Both the position numbers and the translations under genes were made by a program. Below the pieces are notes generated by a model. That model worked only from the letters and a program-made list of their open reading frames with translations. It made no database searches and had not been told where the DNA came from. Shown here one piece after another: positions 22,079 through 32,039 of a stretch of 33,095 bases of DNA. Numbering within the stretch: position 1 is the stretch's first letter; each line of letters begins with the position of its first letter. Source of the DNA: Deltaproteobacteria bacterium (GTDB taxonomy: Bacteria; Myxococcota_A; UBA9160; SMWR01); contig JAFDBP010000013.1 of the NCBI GenBank assembly GCA_019313245.1, positions 1 to 33,095 on the forward strand, given 5' to 3'.

Positions 22079-25009
22079 TCAAGCGAGCAGCGAGAGCAGG
22101 TCTTCCCGTGTGAGCGCGCCCGCTGCGGTGCCCAGGGCCGCTTCACTCAACGCGCGCTTCTTCTGCTGAAGCGCCAGGATGCGCTCCTCGACGGTCTCTT
22201 CCGCGACCAGTCGGTACACCATCACCGGTCGATTCTGGCCGATGCGGTGCGCGCGGTCGGCGGCCTGGTCTTCTGCGGCCGGATTCCACCAGGGGTCGAG
22301 GATGAATACGTGATCCGCGGCGGTGAGGTTGAGCCCGAGGCCGCCCGCCTTGAGGGAGGCCAGCAGAACCGGCGGCCCCTCCGGATCCTGGAATTCTTGC
22401 ACCACGCTCGAGCGGTCTCGGGTCGTGCCATCGAGTCGGGTGTAGGAGACTTCGACGCGGTCGAGGTGCGGCTCCACCAGGTCGAGTAGCGAGGTCCATT
22501 GGGAGAAGACCAGCGCCTTGTGCCCTTCCGCGAGCACCTCGTCGAGAAACTCGAGCAGCAACTCGATCTTGGAGGAAGTCTTTGCGGTCTGGCCCGGCAC
22601 GAGTGCCGTGTGGCAAGCCGCTTGTCGCAGGCGGAGCAGGACTTCGAGGGCCTGCATGACGTTCGCACCCGACGACAGCTGGGCGACCACGTTTTCGAGC
22701 GCCGCCGCGCGGATGGCGTCGTAGGTGTTGCGTTCGCTCTCGGTGAGCGTCGTGTGGAGCACGATATCCGTGCGCGGCGGCAGCTCGGGTGCGACCTCGC
22801 TCTTGAGCCGGCGAAGCACGAACGGGCGGATCCTGTCGCGCAGGCGCGCTGCAATCTGGGGATCGCCCGCATCGATGGGTTTTGCGTAACGCTCCTCGAA
22901 GTCGCGCCGCGATCCCAGCAGCCCGCGATTGATGAAGTGAAACTGGCTCCAGAGTTCGTCGAGCCGATTTTCGACGGGCGTGCCGCTCAGCGTCATGCGG
23001 AAGTCGCCCCGCAATCGATAGGCGGCCCGCGTGACCTTGCTGTCGGGATTCTTGATGGCCTGGGCTTCGTCGAGAATCAGCGTGTCCCAGTATTCGGCGG
23101 CGAGCTTGTCGGCATCGATGCGCAAGATTGCATACGTGGTCAGGGTGACGTCGCGCTTCGCGTCCAGTCGTCGGCCCGGACCGTGGTAGACGTTGTAGCT
23201 GAGGCCGGGCCGAAAGCGCGCGATCTCGTCGGCCCAGTTGTGGAGCACGCTGGTGGGCGCGATCACGAGCGTCCGCCCGCGCAGCCCGCACAGGGCTTGC
23301 ACGGTCTTGCCGAGCCCCATGTCATCGGCGAGCAGCGCGCCGAGGTTTGCGTCGCGCAGTGCGCAGAGCCAATCGATTCCCGTGACCTGATAGCTTCGGA
23401 GTGTCGCCGTCAGATCCTTCGGTAACTCGGCCGAGGGGATTCCGCCGGCGCTGCTGACGAGGTCTCGCAGGGCATCGAAGGCCGGCGGCGCTGGAACCTC
23501 CATTTCTTCGCAGAGCTTCGCGAGATCCGGCAGCGCAGAGTTCGGCAGTTCGCCCGCAATTTCGCGGGCTGCGAGCAGATCTGCGATCCGATCCCCGAAG
23601 CGGCTCAGCCAATCTTCGGGCAGCGGCGCCATCCCCCCGCCCGCCAGTGGCACCAGTGAAATTCCCTGCTGCCAGGCCGCGAGCACCTGCGACGGGTCGG
23701 CGCTGCGGGCCTGGGCCGGACCGCGAGCCGTCTCGCCGGTGGATTCGAAGTAGACGTCGAGGCCGGCTTCGCCAATTTCGACGCGCGGTTCGACGGCGGG
23801 TGCGAGATAGAAATCTTCGTGCCCCGCCCCCTGGATCTCTCCATCCCAACTCTCGAGTCGGATGGAGAAGTCGACGGCCTCTTGTCCCTTGAGGCGCAAC
23901 TTTCGACCCGGAGCCAGCTCGAGCTCGTTCTGGAGTCGGCGGATCAGCTGTCGCTCGGCAGATTCATCGCGCACGGGCACCTTCCCGCCGATGATCTTCA
24001 GGCGCCCGCTGTCGACTCTGGCGATGATGGGATCTCCATACACTAATGTGGGTAATACGGTGAGCGCGTCGTTTTCCTTCTGCACGGTGAGCAGCAGGCG
24101 CGGCTTTTCCTGAACGGTACGCGGGAGGCGCTTGGTGTCGATCATCACCGGGATTCGTTCCTGCAGCGAGGGCAGGATCTCCGTTACCAGCTCGGATACG
24201 GCGTCGGGGCTGAAGATGCGCCCACGCGTCAGTTGATCGATCTCGCGCCCGGTGAGATTCGTCTCGCCGACGGGCCGCAGGACGTCGCCGCAGAGCACGA
24301 CGCCGTTGTGAAAAACCTCGGTGATCGACGGATCGCGCTCGACGAACAGCCGGAAACAATCGCCGTCGTCGACCACCCTTCCGTGAGGGACGACGCGCTT
24401 CGATGAGGTTCGCACCGGGCGGCCTTCGAGGAGGATGTCGCTCGCCCCCTCGAGCGCCTTCAGCAGGTTTTCCGTGAAGCCCCGCGGTACGAGGCCGTGT
24501 GCGCGCGCTCCGAGAAGTTGCTCGACGGCGAGATCGGCTTCGGTGGCGAGAAAATCGGGACCGTCCACCTGCCCGGAAGCGACTGATGCGAGCGCGACCC
24601 GAAGCGGCGGAGAGTCCCGGCCGGCGACGACCACACGCTCCATGGCGAGGCCCGCGTTCTTTCGGCTGAAGCGATAGCCGATGCGTCCGCGATGGTCGCT
24701 GTTGGTGGGAAGTGGGCGTCCCTCCTTCCGGGCCTTGCGGAGCGCGATCACCGCAGCGGCGACGTGCTCGCAGGGGTTTTCGCGGTCTTGGCAGTCGCAT
24801 TCCCAATCGTCCTCGCCCAGGTAGAGGGTGACGAGGGGGCAGACGAGGCCGCCGCGAGTCGAGACGCGGATGGTGACTTCCTTGTCGTCGGCGCGTTCGC
24901 CGGTCACGCTGTCGGAGCGCGAGAGTTCCACGCCGCGGGACCACGCGCCCGATGAGCACGCCTCGCGAACGGCTTCGAACAGGGTCTGGACGGATTGCGG
25001 CTTCGCCAT
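22079..25009 (-). CDS. SWIM zinc-finger SNF2-family DNA helicase/ATPase (976 aa)
   Basis: Domain order: an N-terminal SWIM finger [14 protein letters not shown] (Cys71, 73, 80, His82), a long middle region of beta-rich DUF-type sequence, then a two-lobe SNF2 motor. Motor motifs include [11 protein letters not shown] (about 560), LDEAQAIKN (about 645), [42 protein letters not shown] and DRAHRIGQ. The protein translocates on DNA and is expected to remodel protein-DNA complexes or assist transcription and repair. The track start at 25591 is inside MeaB; the ATG at 25009 shares one base with the MeaB stop (TGATG), so translation is coupled. The helicase after a B12 mutase and its chaperone is odd. 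Confidence 0.93.
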   Translation of the reverse strand: MAKPQSVQTLFEAVREACSSGAWSRGVELSRSDSVTGERADDKEVTIRVSTRGGLVCPLVTLYLGEDDWECDCQDRENPCEHVAAAVIALRKARKEGRPLPTNSDHRGRIGYRFSRKNAGLAMERVVVAGRDSPPLRVALASVASGQVDGPDFLATEADLAVEQLLGARAHGLVPRGFTENLLKALEGASDILLEGRPVRTSSKRVVPHGRVVDDGDCFRLFVERDPSITEVFHNGVVLCGDVLRPVGETNLTGREIDQLTRGRIFSPDAVSELVTEILPSLQERIPVMIDTKRLPRTVQEKPRLLLTVQKENDALTVLPTLVYGDPIIARVDSGRLKIIGGKVPVRDESAERQLIRRLQNELELAPGRKLRLKGQEAVDFSIRLESWDGEIQGAGHEDFYLAPAVEPRVEIGEAGLDVYFESTGETARGPAQARSADPSQVLAAWQQGISLVPLAGGGMAPLPEDWLSRFGDRIADLLAAREIAGELPNSALPDLAKLCEEMEVPAPPAFDALRDLVSSAGGIPSAELPKDLTATLRSYQVTGIDWLCALRDANLGALLADDMGLGKTVQALCGLRGRTLVIAPTSVLHNWADEIARFRPGLSYNVYHGPGRRLDAKRDVTLTTYAILRIDADKLAAEYWDTLILDEAQAIKNPDSKVTRAAYRLRGDFRMTLSGTPVENRLDELWSQFHFINRGLLGSRRDFEERYAKPIDAGDPQIAARLRDRIRPFVLRRLKSEVAPELPPRTDIVLHTTLTESERNTYDAIRAAALENVVAQLSSGANVMQALEVLLRLRQAACHTALVPGQTAKTSSKIELLLEFLDEVLAEGHKALVFSQWTSLLDLVEPHLDRVEVSYTRLDGTTRDRSSVVQEFQDPEGPPVLLASLKAGGLGLNLTAADHVFILDPWWNPAAEDQAADRAHRIGQNRPVMVYRLVAEETVEERILALQQKKRALSEAALGTAAGALTREDLLSLLA

Positions 25010-25938
25010 CAGCGGCTCTTCCCCAGGGCCTCTTCGATCTCGAGGCCGAGTCGCGCCAGCAGCGCGAATGCCGAAACCGAATCGTCTTTGCGCACGCGTT
25101 CGCGAAGTGCGCGTCGGCCGCCGAGTCGTTCGATGCCAAACGCCCCGTAGCGCCGTTCGAGCGCGCCGAGCAGCTGGATCTCGCGGCCGCGCCATCGCCT
25201 TTCTCGCAGCGCGTCGCCGTCGATCAGCCGCTGACGGTGTGCATCCATCGCGCTGACGAGTTCGTCGATCCCTTCGCCCGCGCTCGCGGACGTGAGAATC
25301 ACCGCCGCCTCGCTGGGGGAAGTCCCCCGATCGCCCAGGCTGACGCTGCTCCTGAGTTCGCTCGCGGTGCGCGTCGCCGCGGCTCCGAGGTCGGCTTTGT
25401 TGACGACGAAGACATCCGGGTATTCGAGAATGCCGGCCTTCATGAATTGCAATGCGTCTCCGGTTCCAGGTGTTGCGACATAGACGAGCGTATCTACGAG
25501 TGCTGCCACATCGCTCTCGCTCTGGCCCACGCCGACGGTCTCCACGAAGACGCGATCGAACGCCGCGGCCAGGATTGCGACCGCCGCCCACGCGCTCTCG
25601 GCCAGGCCGCCGAGTTGATCGCGCGCGGCCATCGAGCGAATGAAGACCCCGGGATCGGAGGCGCCCGACCGCACGCGGACGCGATCGCCGAGCAGGGCGC
25701 CGCCCGTGGTGCGGCTCGAGGGGTCGACGGCGACGATCGCGAGCGTCTCTCCCTTCGGCCGCAATTCGCGCACGAGTGCGTCGAGCAGGGTCGACTTCCC
25801 GGCACCTGGTGCGCCCGTCAATCCGATGCGCGGCGCGCCGGGGAAGGGCATCTCCCGCTCGAGCGTGTCGAGGAGTTCGAGCGCCTCTTTGCGGCGGTCG
25901 GCGCGGCGATCGTCGGCGAGATTGAGCGCCTCGGGCAC
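25009..25938 (-). CDS. meaB: MeaB/ArgK-type G-protein chaperone of a B12-dependent mutase
   Basis: SIMIBI-class GTPase that loads adenosylcobalamin into, and protects, the acyl-CoA mutase. P-loop GAPGAGKS (42-49), [33 protein letters not shown] and NKAD are all standard. From GTG 25938 the protein has 309 aa. The reading frame stays open upstream and encodes conserved-looking residues ([14 protein letters not shown]) that fit the normal MeaB N-terminus. The only plausible start for these is a CTG at 25986, with GGAGGAG 7 nt upstream. It directly follows the mutase and is coupled to the SNF2 gene downstream. Confidence 0.94.
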   Translation of the reverse strand: MPEALNLADDRRADRRKEALELLDTLEREMPFPGAPRIGLTGAPGAGKSTLLDALVRELRPKGETLAIVAVDPSSRTTGGALLGDRVRVRSGASDPGVFIRSMAARDQLGGLAESAWAAVAILAAAFDRVFVETVGVGQSESDVAALVDTLVYVATPGTGDALQFMKAGILEYPDVFVVNKADLGAAATRTASELRSSVSLGDRGTSPSEAAVILTSASAGEGIDELVSAMDAHRQRLIDGDALRERRWRGREIQLLGALERRYGAFGIERLGGRRALRERVRKDDSVSAFALLARLGLEIEEALGKSR

Positions 25939-25975
25939 CGCGTCTCGGTCATGGTCCAGCAGTCGCCGGGCGAGA

Positions 25976-27964
25976 TCACGGGGCAGGGCTGGTCTCCTCC
26001 ACGACGTCGACGATGTCGCTCATGATGCGGGTGAGATCGAAATCCTTGGGGGTGTAGACCCTTCGCACCCCCGCCTGGCAGAGTTTGTCCGCGTCTTCCT
26101 CGGGAATGATCCCGCCTACGACGACGGGCAGGTTGCCGAGTCCGAGTTCGCGCAGTCTGTCGAGAACGTCGATGACCAGCACCGAGTGCGAGCCGGACAG
26201 GATCGAGAGCCCGACGAGGTGAACCCCTTCGTCGCGCGCAGACGCCGCGATTTCGCCGGGTTCGAGTCGGATGCCGTCGTAGACGACCTCCATGCCCACG
26301 TCCCGCGCCTTCACGGCAATCTGCTCGGCGCCGTTGCTGTGGCCGTCGAGGCCGGGTTTGCCGACGAGGATCTTGAGCGGGCGCCCCAGCGTATCCGCCA
26401 GGCGGTGTACGCGGTCTCGCGTGTCTGTGGTCGCCTGACTGCCACCGGTTCCCTCGGTTGCAACCACACCGGTCGGAGCGCGGAATTCACCGTAGAGGCC
26501 GCGCAGCACGTCGGCCCACTCGCCCGTGGTCACGCCCGCGTGTGCGGCGCGGATCGAAGCGGGCATGACGTTGCCACCGTTGCGAAGCACGTCTTCGAGA
26601 TTTTGCACGGCCGACTCGACATCTGCGCGGTTGCGCTTGCTCCTGAATTCGACGAGGCGCTCGATCTGCTCCCGCTCGGCCGATTCGTCCACCTTGAGGA
26701 TGGATTGCCCGCCATCCATCAGCGGGGAGGGTTCGGCGTTCGTGTAGGCATTGACGCCGACGACCGTGATGTCGCCGTTTTCGATCGCGCGGGCTCGCGC
26801 GGTCTGCGATTCGACGAGCCGCTGCTTCATGTAGGCGTTCTCGATCGCCGCAACGGTCCCGCCCATCTCGAGCACCACGTCGAGTTCCCGGCGCGCCTCC
26901 CGCTTGAGCTCCTCGGTCTTCTCCTCGACGACGCGGGAGCCGTCGAAGATGTCCTCGTGCTCGAGCAGGTCCGATTCGAAGGCGAGGATCTGCTGGATCC
27001 TCAGCGACCACTGCTGGTCCCAGGGCCGGGGCAGGCCGAGGGCCTCGTTCCACGCCGGCAGCTGCAGGGCGCGACAGCGCGCCTTCTTCGAGAGCGTGAC
27101 GCCGAGTGCCTCGAGCACGATGCGAATCACATTGTTTTCGGGCTGGGCTTCGGTCAATCCGAGGCTGTTCACCTGCACCCCGTAGCGAAAGCGACGCAAT
27201 TTGGCGTCCTGCACGCCGTAGCGCTCGAGTGTGATCTCGTCCCACAGCTCGGCCATCGCGCGGACTTTGCAGATCTCCTCAACGAAGCGGATGCCCGAGT
27301 TGAGGAAGAAGGAAATCCGGCCCACGATCCGTGGGATCGCAGCTTCGGGCACATCCCCGCGACTGCGCACCTGATCGAGCACGGAAATCGCGGTGGCCAA
27401 CGCGTAGGCGATTTCCTGAACCGGCGTCGCGCCCGCTTCCTGCAGGTGGTAGGAGCAGATGTTGGTCGGGTTCCACCTGGGAATCGAGTCGACCGTATAG
27501 GCGACGATGTCGCCGATCAGCTTGAGCGACGCCTCCGGCGGGAAGATGTAGGTGCCGCGCGACAGATACTCTTTGACGATGTCGTTCTGGGTCGTGCCCT
27601 GGAGCTTCTTCGGATCCGCGCCGGTCCTCTCGGCGGTCGCGACGTAGAGCGCGAGCAGCCAGGCCGCGTTGGCGTTGATCGTCATCGACGTGTTCATCTT
27701 CTCGAGCGGAAGCTCTTTGAACAGCGCCGTCATGTCGTCGATGTGCGAGATCGGCACGCCGACCTTGCCCACCTCGCCGCGCGCGAGCGGGTGGTCGGAG
27801 TCGTAGCCGGTCTGGGTCGGCAGGTCGAAGGCGACCGAAAGGCCCGTCTGCCCCTTCGAGAGATTGGTTCGATAGAGCTCGTTGCTGGCCCGGGCCGATG
27901 AGTGGCCCGAGTAGGTCCGAAACATCCACGGACGATCTCGTCTCGCGTTCTCGGGAGCCGTCAT
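25976..27964 (-). CDS. Coenzyme-B12-dependent ethylmalonyl-CoA mutase type (MeaA/Ecm), single chain (662 aa)
   Basis: Substrate TIM barrel plus fused B12-binding domain. The N-terminal RPWMFRTYSGHSS and SVAFDLPTQTGYDSDH match the ethylmalonyl-CoA mutase / MeaA branch rather than the methylmalonyl-CoA mutase pattern YAGFS...DLATHRGYDSDH. NTSMTINA and GTTQNDI follow. The C-terminal cobalamin site is KPGLDGHSNGAEQ with His542. Ecm interconverts ethylmalonyl-CoA and methylsuccinyl-CoA in the ethylmalonyl-CoA pathway of acetyl-CoA assimilation; other branch members act on related acyl-CoAs. ATG 27964 has AGGAG 8 nt upstream, and the track start 28144 is an artefact. Crotonyl-CoA carboxylase/reductase and methylsuccinyl-CoA dehydrogenase are not in this window, so the pathway is not shown. 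Confidence 0.93.
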   Translation of the reverse strand: MTAPENARRDRPWMFRTYSGHSSARASNELYRTNLSKGQTGLSVAFDLPTQTGYDSDHPLARGEVGKVGVPISHIDDMTALFKELPLEKMNTSMTINANAAWLLALYVATAERTGADPKKLQGTTQNDIVKEYLSRGTYIFPPEASLKLIGDIVAYTVDSIPRWNPTNICSYHLQEAGATPVQEIAYALATAISVLDQVRSRGDVPEAAIPRIVGRISFFLNSGIRFVEEICKVRAMAELWDEITLERYGVQDAKLRRFRYGVQVNSLGLTEAQPENNVIRIVLEALGVTLSKKARCRALQLPAWNEALGLPRPWDQQWSLRIQQILAFESDLLEHEDIFDGSRVVEEKTEELKREARRELDVVLEMGGTVAAIENAYMKQRLVESQTARARAIENGDITVVGVNAYTNAEPSPLMDGGQSILKVDESAEREQIERLVEFRSKRNRADVESAVQNLEDVLRNGGNVMPASIRAAHAGVTTGEWADVLRGLYGEFRAPTGVVATEGTGGSQATTDTRDRVHRLADTLGRPLKILVGKPGLDGHSNGAEQIAVKARDVGMEVVYDGIRLEPGEIAASARDEGVHLVGLSILSGSHSVLVIDVLDRLRELGLGNLPVVVGGIIPEEDADKLCQAGVRRVYTPKDFDLTRIMSDIVDVVEETSPAP

Positions 27965-28058
27965 GAGAATTTCTCCTGGAGCGCAAGTAGCCGGGAAAGT
28001 TAACGAAACGACATGATCACAGCAATCTACCGGCGTCGATCGACTACCATCGGCAGCC

Positions 28059-29105
28059 GTGACCGATTTCTTTCTGGATTTGACGCCCGATCGCGTGCTG
28101 GTGGCCATCGAGGCCGCCGGGTATGCGCTGACGGGCCACTGCACGCCGCTGACCTGTCTGGAGAACCGCGTCTACGATCTGCGGCTCGAAGACGGCCGCC
28201 ACATCGTCGCGAAGTTCTATCGCCCCGGTCGCTGGACGCGCGAGGCGGTTCTCGACGAACACCGCTTTCTCGCGGACCTGCGCGAAGCGGAGATTCCGGT
28301 CTGCGCCCCGCTGCCATTTGCAGACGGCGAAACGCTGCGAGAGGTCGAGGGCATCCAATTTGCGATCTGGCCGCGGACCGGCGGGCGCTCGCCCGACGAA
28401 CTCTCGGACGGACAGATCCAGATTCTCGGTCGCCTGCTGGCCCGGATCCACAACGTCGGCGCCGCCCGTGAGGCACCCCACCGCGCGCGCCTCGACGCGC
28501 CCACGTCCGCGTTGGCTCCGCTCGAATTGCTCGAGCGGCGATCCTTTCTGCCCCCCGAGGTCGCCAGGCGCTATCGGAGCTGCGTCGAACAGGTGGCCGA
28601 AATCTATACGGAGCGCAGCCGGGGGATCCCGGTGCACCGCATCCACGGGGATTGCCATATGGGCAACATCCTGCACGGCGACGCGGGTTGGTTCTTTCTC
28701 GACTTCGACGACATGGTGGTCGGCCCCGCGGTGCACGATGTCTGGATGCTGCTGCCCGGGCGCGACGCCGAGGGCCTGCGCCAGCGCTCGCTGCTGATCG
28801 ACGCCTACCGGCAGTTCCGCGACTTCGACAGCGCGTGGCTTCGGCTCGTGGAGCCCCTGCGCGCGTTCCGCTTCATCTTCTACGCGGCCTGGATCGCGAA
28901 GCGCTGGGAGGACTCGGCGTTTCCCGCGGCTTTTCCGCACTTTGGGACAGCCGACTACTGGGAGAACGAAACCCGGGATCTCGAGGAGCACGTCGAGCGG
29001 ATCGCGAGCGGACGCGACGAGGTGGAGCCCGGGGGCGGGCGGCGGCGCGAAGACGCGGAGTCGGATGTCGAACTCAGCAACGAGGACTTCTTCTGGGATC
29101 TCTGA
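28059..29105 (+). CDS. srkA: Stress response kinase A (SrkA/YihE family)
   Basis: Kinase-like fold protein of the aminoglycoside-phosphotransferase clan. LECENR-type segment CLENRVYDLRLEDG and VAKFYRPGRW cover the ATP-binding lobe. The catalytic loop is HGDCHMGN (Asp198, Asn203) and the Mg-binding region LDFDD (Asp215). PLRAFRFIFYAAW and EDYW-like ADYWENE match E. coli SrkA closely from memory. The family protects cells against death after oxidative and envelope stress. The start is GTG 28059; no strong Shine-Dalgarno is seen. The acidic C-terminal tail (after residue 325) is an addition compared with the E. coli protein. It is divergent from the mutase gene across a 94-nt gap. Confidence 0.93.
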   Translation: MTDFFLDLTPDRVLVAIEAAGYALTGHCTPLTCLENRVYDLRLEDGRHIVAKFYRPGRWTREAVLDEHRFLADLREAEIPVCAPLPFADGETLREVEGIQFAIWPRTGGRSPDELSDGQIQILGRLLARIHNVGAAREAPHRARLDAPTSALAPLELLERRSFLPPEVARRYRSCVEQVAEIYTERSRGIPVHRIHGDCHMGNILHGDAGWFFLDFDDMVVGPAVHDVWMLLPGRDAEGLRQRSLLIDAYRQFRDFDSAWLRLVEPLRAFRFIFYAAWIAKRWEDSAFPAAFPHFGTADYWENETRDLEEHVERIASGRDEVEPGGGRRREDAESDVELSNEDFFWDL

Positions 29106-29171
29106 GCGACTGAATCGCGCGGCCCGTCGATCCCCGCTACCCGTCGACGATTCCGAGCGGTACCCTCTGGT

Positions 29172-30149
29172 ATGGCCGATGCCCTGCTGAAATCGGACGC
29201 CGCCGAGGCAGTCGAAGAGGATCTTCCGGAAGATCTGGAAGAGGCGATCCTGGAACTCAAGAGCCAGCGCAATGCCGTGCTGCTCGCCCACTACTACCAG
29301 GAGTCCGAAGTCCAGGACCTGGCGGACTTCGTCGGCGATTCGCTCGCGCTCGCGCAAGCGGCGAAGCAGGTGGATCGGGACGTCATCGCGTTCTGCGGCG
29401 TCAACTTCATGGCCGAGACCGCGAAGATCCTGAATCCCAAGCGCACGGTCGTGGTTCCCGACCTGGACGCGGGCTGCTCACTCGCCGACGGTTGCCAGGC
29501 CGACGACTTCCGCAAGTTCATCGACGAACACGGGCGGCCGCCGGTGCTCAGCTACATCAACACCAGCGCCGAGGTCAAGGCGCTGAGCGACCTGATCTGC
29601 ACCTCGTCGAACGCGGTGGAGATGGCGCGCGCGCTCGGCGAGGGGCCGATCATCTTCGCTCCGGACCGCCACCTCGCGCGCTGGGTCGAGCAGCAGGAGG
29701 GTACGCCCGAGCTGATCATCTGGCCGGGCACCTGCGTGGTTCACGAGCAATTCAGCGCCAAGCGCCTCGCCCAGCTCAAGGTCCGCCATCCGGACGCCGA
29801 GGTGCTCGCGCATCCGGAGTGCGACGACGCGGTGCTCGCGCTGAGCGATTTCATCGCTTCGACGACGGGCATCATCAAGCGCGCGATCGACTCGCCCGCC
29901 CGCACGCTGATCATCGCGACAGAAGACGGTGTCTTTCACCAGATCCACCGAAGCGCGCCGGACAAGGAGCTGATTCAGGCGCCCGGCATGGACGAGAGCT
30001 GCGCGTGCAACCAGTGCCCCTACATGCGGCTCAACACGCTCGAGAAGCTCTACCTCTGCCTACGAGATCTCGCCCCCGAAGTCACCGTTCCCGAGCCCAT
30101 CCGCAAGGCCGCGCTCCGCCCGATCGATCGCATGCTCGCGCTGTCCTAG
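29172..30149 (+). CDS. nadA: Quinolinate synthase
   Basis: 4Fe-4S enzyme of de novo NAD synthesis that condenses iminoaspartate with dihydroxyacetone phosphate to quinolinate. Three cluster cysteines are recognisable: Cys102 in DAGCSLADGC, Cys188 in WPGTCVVHEQF and Cys282 in NQCPYM. AHYYQ, VGDSLALA, SYINTSAEVKA and AHPEC are family motifs. The 325-aa length is normal. ATG 29172 is 66 nt after srkA and on the same strand. An acidic N-terminal tail (residues 10-25) precedes the core. No nadB or nadC is adjacent. Confidence 0.97.
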   Translation: MADALLKSDAAEAVEEDLPEDLEEAILELKSQRNAVLLAHYYQESEVQDLADFVGDSLALAQAAKQVDRDVIAFCGVNFMAETAKILNPKRTVVVPDLDAGCSLADGCQADDFRKFIDEHGRPPVLSYINTSAEVKALSDLICTSSNAVEMARALGEGPIIFAPDRHLARWVEQQEGTPELIIWPGTCVVHEQFSAKRLAQLKVRHPDAEVLAHPECDDAVLALSDFIASTTGIIKRAIDSPARTLIIATEDGVFHQIHRSAPDKELIQAPGMDESCACNQCPYMRLNTLEKLYLCLRDLAPEVTVPEPIRKAALRPIDRMLALS

Positions 30150-30284
30150 GCGCCCGTCACCGCTCTTCCCCCCTCTCCAGTCGCTCTCTTTGGCGCACGG
30201 CTCGCCGAGATTTGACATAATCTGACCGTCTCGGAGTCGGAAACAGGCGTTGGACTTCGCATCCGCGTCTTCGTTTGGAGAGAC

Positions 30285-32039
30285 GTGTTGATTACCATTT
30301 CGAGGAGTCTGGGATCGTGCCTGGCGCTCGCGCTGCTCGGCGCCAGCCCCGCGCTGCAGTCGACGAGTGCCAGCGCCGAGGAACTCGCCGAACTCGGCGC
30401 CGGCATCGTGTTGTCCCAGCTGTCGGAGGAGCAGGGCTCGCAGGTCGCCCGCATCGTTCGGCTGCTGCCGGACGGATCCCTGCAGATCCTTTCCGAGGGC
30501 TTCTACAGCGCGCGCGATCCCGACGTGTCCTTCGACGGCGAGCGCATCTTGTTTTCCGGCAAGCGGCGGGCGACGAGCCGCTGGCAGATCTACGAGATGG
30601 CGCCCGACGGCTCCGGCGTCCGGCAGGTCGTCGACACGCCGATGGATTGCCGTCAACCGATCTACCAGTCGACCTTCTACGTGATTACCAGCGACGAGCC
30701 GTGGCGTCAGATCAGCTTCGTGGGCTGGACCGACGCTCAGCATTCGAGCCTGTATTCGGCGAAGCTCGACGGGACGGCCGTGCGCCGCATCACCCACACG
30801 CCGTACGGCGAGACGGATCCTTTCCTGATGCCCGATGGGCGGATCCTCTTTGCAGGTCGGCAGAACAACAGGCCGGAGCCGGGAGATCGCGACCGCGTCG
30901 CGCTGTTCGCGACCAATCTGGACGGGACCGACTACGCGATCTTCGCGGGCGACGAGGGTGCGCGCTTCAAACGCATGCCGTGTGTGACCGCGCAGCGGCT
31001 CGCGGTGTTCGTGGAGAGCGAGGAGCCGACACCGGATGGAGCCGGGCGCCTCGCGGCCGTGAGCACGCGGCGCAACCTGCACTCGCATCGCGAGCTGACC
31101 GGTCCTTCGGACGGGCTGTATCATTCTCCCGCACCGTTGCCCAACGGTGAAATCCTGGTCTCTCGCCGACCCGCAGATGGCGGCGGCAGCCACGGCGTCT
31201 ACCGCCTCGACCCCGCTTCCGGGAGGGTGACACCGATCTACGACGATCCGCAGCGCGACGACATCCAGGCGAAATCCCTCAGCCCGCGCTCCGAACCCGA
31301 CGGGCGTTCCTCCGTCGTCAACGCCGAGGATCCGACCGGCATTCTCTACGGCCTCGATGTCTACACGACCGATCTGGAGCAACGGGAATGGCTGGCGCCC
31401 GGGTCGGTGAAGCGGTTGCGGGTTTTCGAGGGCGTGCCAGAGCGTAATCCGTCGGCGAGCGGATCTGCTCCGCGCCCCCGAACGCGCAAGCTCGGCGAAA
31501 TCGATGTCGAACGGGACGGATCGTTCAACATCCGGGTGCCGGCAAACACTCCCATTCGCCTCCAGTTGCTCGACGAGGACGGTCTCGCGCTCAGGACGTG
31601 CGACTGGATCTGGGTGAGGAACAAGGAGGCCCGCGGCTGCATCGGATGTCACGAAGATGCCGAGCTGACACCGGAGAACCGCATGGTCGAGGCGGTCACC
31701 AAGCCCTCCATTTCGCTGATGCCGCCGGCGAAGAAGAGGCGCGCGGTCGAATTCGAGCGCGATGTGGAGCCGATCGTGTCCGACCGCTGCGCGGACAGCG
31801 GCTGCCATGTCGACGCCGGCATCCGCGGCTCTCGGCGGCAGGACCTGGTGCCCTATCTCAAGCGCACGGCGCGCACGAGCCCGCTCGTGTGGCATCTGCT
31901 CGGTCGCGACACCTCGCGCCCCTGGGACGAGGTCGCGCCCGGCGCCTCGGGCCGAGCGATTCCCCTTGAATGCTCGGCGTCGGTCGCCGAACAGGAGAAG
32001 AAAATCATCATCGAGTGGATCGATCTCGGAGCACAGTGA
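30285..32039 (+). CDS. Secreted HZS-alpha-like haem protein with beta-propeller (584 aa)
   Basis: The signal peptide (SCLALALLGASPALQ...SASA) exports it. A TolB/WD40-like propeller follows, with repeats such as DPDVSFDGERILFSGKR and DPFLMPDGRILFAGR. The segment ARGCIGCHEDAELTPENRM, with the haem site Cys452-Cys455-His456, resembles the hydrazine synthase alpha subunit middle domain family. A second site, CADSGCH (Cys502, Cys507, His508), has CX4CH spacing. Such proteins are widespread outside anammox bacteria and their function is unknown; I do not infer hydrazine synthesis. Start GTG 30285 or TTG 30288, with GGAG upstream. The stop overlaps the ATG of the next gene (TGATG), so the two are coupled. 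Long antisense ORFs here are shadows. Confidence 0.85.
   Translation: MLITISRSLGSCLALALLGASPALQSTSASAEELAELGAGIVLSQLSEEQGSQVARIVRLLPDGSLQILSEGFYSARDPDVSFDGERILFSGKRRATSRWQIYEMAPDGSGVRQVVDTPMDCRQPIYQSTFYVITSDEPWRQISFVGWTDAQHSSLYSAKLDGTAVRRITHTPYGETDPFLMPDGRILFAGRQNNRPEPGDRDRVALFATNLDGTDYAIFAGDEGARFKRMPCVTAQRLAVFVESEEPTPDGAGRLAAVSTRRNLHSHRELTGPSDGLYHSPAPLPNGEILVSRRPADGGGSHGVYRLDPASGRVTPIYDDPQRDDIQAKSLSPRSEPDGRSSVVNAEDPTGILYGLDVYTTDLEQREWLAPGSVKRLRVFEGVPERNPSASGSAPRPRTRKLGEIDVERDGSFNIRVPANTPIRLQLLDEDGLALRTCDWIWVRNKEARGCIGCHEDAELTPENRMVEAVTKPSISLMPPAKKRRAVEFERDVEPIVSDRCADSGCHVDAGIRGSRRQDLVPYLKRTARTSPLVWHLLGRDTSRPWDEVAPGASGRAIPLECSASVAEQEKKIIIEWIDLGAQ

Noticed and set aside
25640-27901. 753-aa plus-strand ORF
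   Set aside because: Antisense to the mutase and meaB, which have full catalytic motifs; no family features of its own.
21395-27964. Cobalamin riboswitch ahead of the B12 genes
   Set aside because: No room between the coupled genes, and no B12-box-like conserved sequence was seen in the 94-nt gap before the mutase.
27965-28058. TTGCTG-N17-TAACTT as a promoter for the mutase operon
   Set aside because: Only half of the positions match at each box; spacing alone is not enough to list it.
28044-29357. 437-aa minus-strand ORF
   Set aside because: Shadow of srkA, which matches its family from end to end.
30285-32039. True hydrazine synthase alpha subunit and anammox metabolism
   Set aside because: Only the middle-domain-like segment is recognisable, no HZS beta or gamma genes are nearby, and such domains are widespread in non-anammox bacteria.
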